Of a DNA stretch of 9,760 bases, positions 6,339 to 9,760 are shown one piece after another; position 1 is the first letter of the stretch, and each line of letters opens with the position of its first letter. This DNA is from CAYILR01 sp964364175 (GTDB lineage Bacteria > Bdellovibrionota > UBA1018): the NCBI GenBank assembly GCA_964364175.1, contig CAYILR010000075.1:1-9760 (forward strand). Direction: 5' to 3'. The notes under the pieces are model-generated. The model was not told the DNA's origin. It saw only the letters and a program-made list of their open reading frames with translations, and searched no databases. A program made the position numbers and the translations under genes.

Positions 6339-7571
6339 ATGAATCGGATTTGTGGTTTTCTCCTCATTTTTGCTCTCGCCGGATGTGTATCGGCGCGGAT
6401 GTCGGATGAGGAGCCCGATCGAATGTTTCGTCGCGGCGAGTATGAGACAGCCGCGAAGCGATTCGAGGAAGGCGCTAAGAAGCAAGAGCCGAATGGAGAT
6501 GATCTGCTCTTGTATTTGCTGGACTGGGGCCTTGCGCTTCACCAGGCGGGGAAATACGAAGAGAGCAACAAGGTTTTTCTCCGAGCTGATGCGATTGCCG
6601 ACATCAAAGATTACACAAGTCTTGCAGACGAAGCTGCGACCCTTCTGACTAGCGACAATATCAAAGATTACAAAGGTGAGGATTTTGAGAAGGTCCTGAT
6701 CAATACCTATCTCGCAATCAATTACACTTTATTAGGAAAATATGAAGATGCGTTGGTCGAAGCGCGCCGTGTAAACCAAAAATTGTATCGCATGGTGAAC
6801 GAAGGGCAGCGCAAGTACCAGCAAAATGCTTTTGCGAGGTACTTGTCCGCAGTGATGTACGAGGCGGACGGGAATTGGAACGATGCCTACATTGACTATC
6901 AAAAAACGTGGGAGCTGATGCCCAATTACCCCGGGCTGGGACGGGATTTGTGGCGACTGGCGTGGTTGTCCAAAATGCGGGATCAGCAAGATCGCTGGGA
7001 CAAAGAGTTTAATTTAACCGATGCGGATCATCAAGCGGGCAAAGATCTGGATCCCAGAAAGGGCCAATCCGAAATCATCGTGATTTATGAGAACGGGATT
7101 TCGCCGAAGAAATATCCTCATCGCACATTTTGGTCGATCCCTGTATTCAAGCCGCGATATAATCCTGTTTCCCAGGCCAATGTTTTCATCGACGGAGAGG
7201 ATCGTGGGACGACGGCAATTTTGCACGATATTGAATACACAGCAATTGAAAATCTGGATGAGAAATATGCCGGGATCATCGCCAAAAAACTCGCAGGCGT
7301 TGTTGTCAAAGAAGTTGTTGCGGATCAAATTGGAAAAAACACACATCCATTGATCGGGCTGGGCGCGAAATTGTTTTTCTACATCAGCGACCAAGCCGAT
7401 ATTCGGTCGTGGAATTTGCTGCCGCGGGATTTGCAAATGTTTCGCGTGAAGGTCGCGCCCGGGAAACACACCGTGAAGCTGGATCCTGTTGGGTCGGATA
7501 CGTTGCCGGAGAAGACGGTTGAGGTCATGGCCGGCAAGAAAGTATTTTGCGACTTTCGATATGTGCCTTGA
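6339..7571 (+). CDS. COG3014-type TPR lipoprotein paired with LpoB
   Basis: This is a predicted lipoprotein of 410 residues. The signal sequence ends in the lipobox LAGC (13-16). TPR-like helices follow at about 28-48 (MFRRGEYETAAKRFEEG), 57-82 (LDWGLALHQAGKYEESNKVF), 117-147 (LINTYLAINYTLLGKYEDAL) and 163-197 (ARYLSAVMYEADGNWNDAYI). The C-terminal half carries the family's mark, QADIRSWNLLPRDLQMFRVK (352-371), followed by a PGKHTVKL strand (374-381). Proteins of this family (COG3014) are often encoded beside LpoB-like lipoproteins and are thought to act in the same envelope process; no biochemical activity is known to me. It lies 9 bp after the lpoB-like gene in the same direction, so the two form one transcript. 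No strong Shine-Dalgarno site precedes the ATG, so coupling to lpoB termination is likely. The stop codon lies within a weak hairpin. Confidence 0.8.
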   Translation: MNRICGFLLIFALAGCVSARMSDEEPDRMFRRGEYETAAKRFEEGAKKQEPNGDDLLLYLLDWGLALHQAGKYEESNKVFLRADAIADIKDYTSLADEAATLLTSDNIKDYKGEDFEKVLINTYLAINYTLLGKYEDALVEARRVNQKLYRMVNEGQRKYQQNAFARYLSAVMYEADGNWNDAYIDYQKTWELMPNYPGLGRDLWRLAWLSKMRDQQDRWDKEFNLTDADHQAGKDLDPRKGQSEIIVIYENGISPKKYPHRTFWSIPVFKPRYNPVSQANVFIDGEDRGTTAILHDIEYTAIENLDEKYAGIIAKKLAGVVVKEVVADQIGKNTHPLIGLGAKLFFYISDQADIRSWNLLPRDLQMFRVKVAPGKHTVKLDPVGSDTLPEKTVEVMAGKKVFCDFRYVP

Positions 7572-7594
7572 TGTTTATCAAGTGTCTGTTTTTT
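7567..7594 (+). terminator. Possible weak terminator after the lpoB operon
   Basis: CTTGAT (7567-7572) and ATCAAG (7577-7582) form a perfect 6-bp stem with a GTTT loop, overlapping the stop codon. A run of six T follows at 7589-7594. The stem has only two G-C pairs, and six bases separate it from the T run, so it is a poor match to a classical intrinsic terminator. Confidence 0.3.
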
Positions 7595-7633
7595 AGGCAG
7601 TTTCGTGGTTCCTCATGCGGGATACAGAGTGAA

Positions 7634-7654
7634 TTAAAGCTATATGGAGCTTAA
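7634..7654. repeat. Short inverted repeat upstream of the peptidase gene
   Basis: TTAAAGCT and AGCTTAA face each other across ATATGG; they pair over 7 bp with one bulged A. The element lies about 50 bp before the metallopeptidase start codon in AT-rich DNA. No T run follows on either strand, so it is not a terminator. It could be an operator or a leader hairpin, or chance. Confidence 0.3.
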
Positions 7655-7701
7655 TAATAAAACGCGGGTGGCTTGAAGTTTGCACTCTCATTCTAATTGA
7701 T

Positions 7702-8103
7702 ATGAAAGTTTTAAACTCATTCACTTATCTTATAGTTTTTGTTCATTTTTTTTTGATCAGTATAAATACGTATGCGAACAGTGAACTATCAAATTTATTT
7801 TGTAATAAGCCCTACGATTCTATTTGCAACGATTCTTCATACAATAGGCAGGTTGCTCAACGACTCAGTATTGCTAAACAAAAAGCCATTGAACAACTTG
7901 TCTATAAAAAAGAGTTACCCCGATCTAAAAGAGAAGAAGCTCTCACCGATATAGGTACATTGGATGATATGCAGAGGCTTCAGTATATCAATTATCTTCT
8001 ACAGGGATTAGATAATACTCCGGATGTTCGTTTGTTTTATGCTTCCGTCAAGGAACACCTACTTTTGGGCTGTCGGAAATATTTATTTTTATTGCGGGAG
8101 TGA
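7702..8103 (+). CDS. N-terminal fragment of the metallopeptidase
   Basis: The frame encodes 133 residues. Residues 1-25 form a signal peptide: MKVLNS, a long hydrophobic stretch (YLIVFVHFFLISI), then TYA before NSEL as a likely cleavage site. Residues 34-42 contain CNKPYDSIC, which may form a disulfide, and the rest to about residue 117 is a charged helical pro-region or domain (RLSIAKQKAIEQL, DDMQRLQYINYLLQGL). From residue 118 (HLLLGCRKYLFLLRE) the sequence is probably out-of-frame translation. No Shine-Dalgarno site precedes the ATG. Alone this product would be secreted but catalytically inert. Confidence 0.6.
   Translation: MKVLNSFTYLIVFVHFFLISINTYANSELSNLFCNKPYDSICNDSSYNRQVAQRLSIAKQKAIEQLVYKKELPRSKREEALTDIGTLDDMQRLQYINYLLQGLDNTPDVRLFYASVKEHLLLGCRKYLFLLRE
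8096..8100 (+). promoter_or_regulatory. GGGAG ribosome-site-like sequence before ATG 8108
   Basis: GGGAG at 8096-8100 lies seven bases before the ATG at 8108 and directly before the stop (8101-8103) of the upstream fragment. It could allow reinitiation on the catalytic fragment. In the intact gene it would be coding sequence (CGS), so the match may be fortuitous. Confidence 0.35.
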
Positions 8104-8107
8104 TGCA

Positions 8108-8623
8108 ATGTTGCCTGGTGGATTTGTCACGAATTGCAATGGTAAAAAAGCAGCTATTGTTTGCCCAGCTCTTTATATTTTGAATAATTCTAGGAACCAC
8201 TATCGAGGAATGATGATGGTTTTAGCTCACGAAATATCGCATTATATTGATAATGAAAAGTCGAACGGCGTTGATCGAGTTTTCAGCGAGACATATGATA
8301 AGATGATTGCTTGTAGCCATGATACCAGCAAGGAAAATATTGCGGATTATTGGAGTATCGAAACGACGGGAGCGATGCTGAACGAAGAACAAAGTCCAGC
8401 TGAGGTTTTTTCTTCTCTCAAGCAGGCGTTCCATGTTCTGTGTGAAACTTCTGGTGGTGGACAGCATTCGAGTGGCTACAGACGTATTGGTGATTTTTTA
8501 AGAAACAATCCTAATATTAAACGCTTGATGAAATGTAATTCGGTGTCACCGGCTTGGGAACCGTGGCGTGAAAATGAGTATGAAGAGAAATCTGCTTGCA
8601 CGCCTTCTGGACAAGAATTCTAA
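8108..8623 (+). CDS. C-terminal fragment with the HExxH zinc site
   Basis: This frame carries the catalytic half of the metallopeptidase. HEISH lies at 8228-8242 in the context MVLAHEISHYID, giving two zinc-binding His and the catalytic Glu. About 32 residues on, KENIADYW (Glu codon at 8333) resembles the ExxAD third-ligand motif of several gluzincin families. A further segment, SGYRRIGDFLRNNPNIKRLM, resembles the HPxxxxRI region seen in such peptidases. Seven of the nine cysteines of the joined protein lie in this frame (six from 8108 on), as expected for an exported, disulfide-bonded enzyme. The open frame extends upstream to 8012 with an ATG at 8024, but ATG 8108 has GGGAG seven bases before it and is the best internal start. 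A product from 8108 would lack a signal peptide and lose the YFYCGSDA segment. I cannot assign a specific peptidase family. Confidence 0.6.
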   Translation: MLPGGFVTNCNGKKAAIVCPALYILNNSRNHYRGMMMVLAHEISHYIDNEKSNGVDRVFSETYDKMIACSHDTSKENIADYWSIETTGAMLNEEQSPAEVFSSLKQAFHVLCETSGGGQHSSGYRRIGDFLRNNPNIKRLMKCNSVSPAWEPWRENEYEEKSACTPSGQEF

Positions 8624-8731
8624 TTTAAAAATACGAACTAGAAATTTTTTAATCGACTTAAAGATGGGACGAAACGACGTTTTTTGATGAATTGTTTTTT
8701 AAATTTGTGATACATTTTTCAGAACATTTCT

Positions 8732-8736
8732 GGGGA
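8732..8736 (+). promoter_or_regulatory. Shine-Dalgarno GGGGA for the HNH gene
   Basis: GGGGA lies nine bases before the ATG at 8746. It is one of the few clear ribosome sites in the window and fixes the start of the HNH gene. The preceding 8624-8731 stretch is AT-rich; I see no convincing promoter or terminator in it. Confidence 0.6.
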
Positions 8737-8745
8737 TAAAATATC

Positions 8746-9760
8746 ATGAATTTAGTATCTTTTTCGAGCTGTTCAGTCTCAAATTTGAAAAATATTTCCG
8801 ATCAAGAACTGATCGAAAAAACTCGATCGTTGGCGCGTTCGGAGCGAGAAATCGGCGTTGCGATTTTACACCACTTGCGTGAGATCGAACGTCGCAAGGC
8901 GTATTCAGCGTTGGGATTCCAGAACCTCCATGATTACTGCCAGCACTACCTGGGATACTCGACCGGAGCTGCGCACCGGCGTCTGGATGCGATGAAACTT
9001 TTGAAAGAATTACCCGAGATGGAAGAGAAAATTCTAGAAGGTAAATTGAACTTTTCCACCATCGTTCAAGTCCAGACTTTTGTCCGAAAAGAAAACAAGA
9101 TCACGGATGAACCGATTTCAAGCGCTGAGAAAAAAGAGCTTCTCGAGACTCTCGAAGGAAAATCACGCAGACAAGTTGACCGAGAACTCATGAAACGCTC
9201 CGTTCAACCGGAGGCTCATTTTCAGGAGAAAGTCCGAGCCGTGAGTCAGACACATTCTGAACTCAAGCTCGTTGTTACCGATGAAGTATTGAACGATCTT
9301 GAAACGTTGAGGGGGCGCCTCGCTCACTCGCATCCTAATATGAGCATGAGTGAGCTGATCGGTTACTTGGCGAAGTCCGGGTTGGAAAAGCTAGATCCAG
9401 CCAAAGAACCTAAAAGAACATCGGTTCAAAAATCTGAGACCGAAGGCGTAAAAATTCCACCGGCGGAATTACAAAACGGTAATAAAAACAAACAACCTTC
9501 TTTGTTTCAAACGGGAAGAGCTTCACTCAAACCGAATTCCATAAAACAATCTCGATACATTTCATCAGGGCTCAGCCGCCAAGTTTATCAACGAGACCGG
9601 GGAAAATGCACAAAATGTGCTTCAACGTACGCTTTGCAGTTGGACCATATCCGCCCTTACGCCCTCGGAGGACCGACAACGCTCGAAAACCTGAGATTGC
9701 TTTGCAGAAACTGCAGCACGCCAGAACAGGCGTGGAACTCATGGGGTGAAAGTCCCCTGA
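8746..9760 (+). CDS. HNH endonuclease with helical N-terminal domain, 3'-partial
   Basis: The frame is open from ATG 8746 to the window end (338 codons, no stop), so the C-terminus is cut off, probably by only a few residues. Residues 15-150 are an all-helical DNA-binding-like domain with hallmarks of the multicopy Bdellovibrio HNH family and of DUF222 proteins: LHHLREIERRKAYSALGFQN (41-60), YCQHYLGYSTGAAHRRLDAM (64-83), ELPEMEEKILEGKL (88-101) and GKSRRQVDREL (138-148). A polar linker spans 217-270. The HNH domain is at 270-325: CTKC (288-291), LDHIRPYALGG (299-309) with H301, N315 in ENLRLL, and CRNC (320-323), forming a treble-clef zinc site. The residue after the last Cys, often His in HNH enzymes, is S324. 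Its cellular role is unknown: mobility, restriction or repair are all possible. Confidence 0.8.
   Translation, partial: MNLVSFSSCSVSNLKNISDQELIEKTRSLARSEREIGVAILHHLREIERRKAYSALGFQNLHDYCQHYLGYSTGAAHRRLDAMKLLKELPEMEEKILEGKLNFSTIVQVQTFVRKENKITDEPISSAEKKELLETLEGKSRRQVDRELMKRSVQPEAHFQEKVRAVSQTHSELKLVVTDEVLNDLETLRGRLAHSHPNMSMSELIGYLAKSGLEKLDPAKEPKRTSVQKSETEGVKIPPAELQNGNKNKQPSLFQTGRASLKPNSIKQSRYISSGLSRQVYQRDRGKCTKCASTYALQLDHIRPYALGGPTTLENLRLLCRNCSTPEQAWNSWGESPL

Larger units (their letters stand above)
7702..8623 (+). pseudogene. Secreted HExxH metallopeptidase gene split by a frameshift
   Basis: Two overlapping reading frames, 7702-8103 and a second frame running to 8623, together make one plausible secreted metallopeptidase. 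Dropping one G from the GG at 8052-8053 joins them as ...FYASVKNTYFWAVGN..., giving about 306 residues with a signal peptide, nine cysteines and the zinc motif. The first frame has the export signal but no active site; the second has the active site but no export signal. The simplest reading is a disabled gene or a one-base sequence error. Programmed frameshifting is less likely because no slippery run is present at the junction. Confidence 0.65.

Noticed and set aside
7014..7469. 151-codon minus-strand frame opposite the COG3014 gene
   Set aside because: It overlaps the conserved C-terminal region of the COG3014 protein and shows no domain of its own.
8012..8103. Programmed ribosomal frameshift in the peptidase gene
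   Set aside because: The junction at 8050-8056 has no slippery heptamer or homopolymer and no clear downstream stem-loop; a mutation or sequence error is simpler.
8665..8690. AAACG-A-CGTTT inverted repeat with T run as a terminator after the peptidase gene
   Set aside because: A one-base loop cannot form a hairpin, and the alternative pairing gives a 3-bp stem only.

Overview
The window reads as chromosomal DNA from a Gram-negative bacterium, most likely a Bdellovibrionota-type predator or a relative. Three things point that way: a phage-tail-fibre-like surface protein of the kind these bacteria carry in many copies, an HNH protein of a family abundant in Bdellovibrio-like genomes, and lipoprotein and envelope genes typical of a diderm cell. 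The taxonomic call is inference from family content, not from a marker gene.

Layout. (1) 1-1415, plus strand: the 3' part of a tail-fibre-like (MAT-type) adhesin gene whose 5' end is cut by stop codons just inside the window. (2) 1423-5658, minus strand: a compact operon, transcribed right to left, with two ArsA/Get3-like ATPases sharing an ATGA overlap, a secreted TPR protein whose start lies inside the second ATPase gene, and a GshA-type glutamate-cysteine ligase. (3) 5718-7571, plus strand, divergent from the operon with only 59 bp between start codons: an LpoB-like peptidoglycan-synthesis activator lipoprotein and a COG3014-type TPR lipoprotein. (4) 7702-8623, plus strand, in visibly AT-rich DNA: a secreted, Cys-rich HExxH metallopeptidase broken by a one-base frameshift. 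(5) 8746-9760, plus strand: a helical domain plus HNH nuclease gene that runs off the window end.

How the genes may work together. The most distinctive unit is the minus-strand operon. Its two ATPases have reciprocal defects in their nucleotide sites: the first keeps the signature lysine but lacks the Switch I aspartate, and the second is the reverse. This suggests an obligate heterodimer with one composite active site, similar in arrangement to the paired ArsA-like ATPases of actinobacteria. Neither protein has the cysteines of an arsenite pump. Co-transcription with a periplasmic TPR protein and the first enzyme of glutathione synthesis suggests a role in envelope protein targeting or redox/electrophile stress, but that function is inference. 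The neighbouring lpoB/COG3014 pair is a recognisable cell-wall growth module. No RNA gene, CRISPR array, insertion sequence or gene-free stretch over 300 bp was seen.
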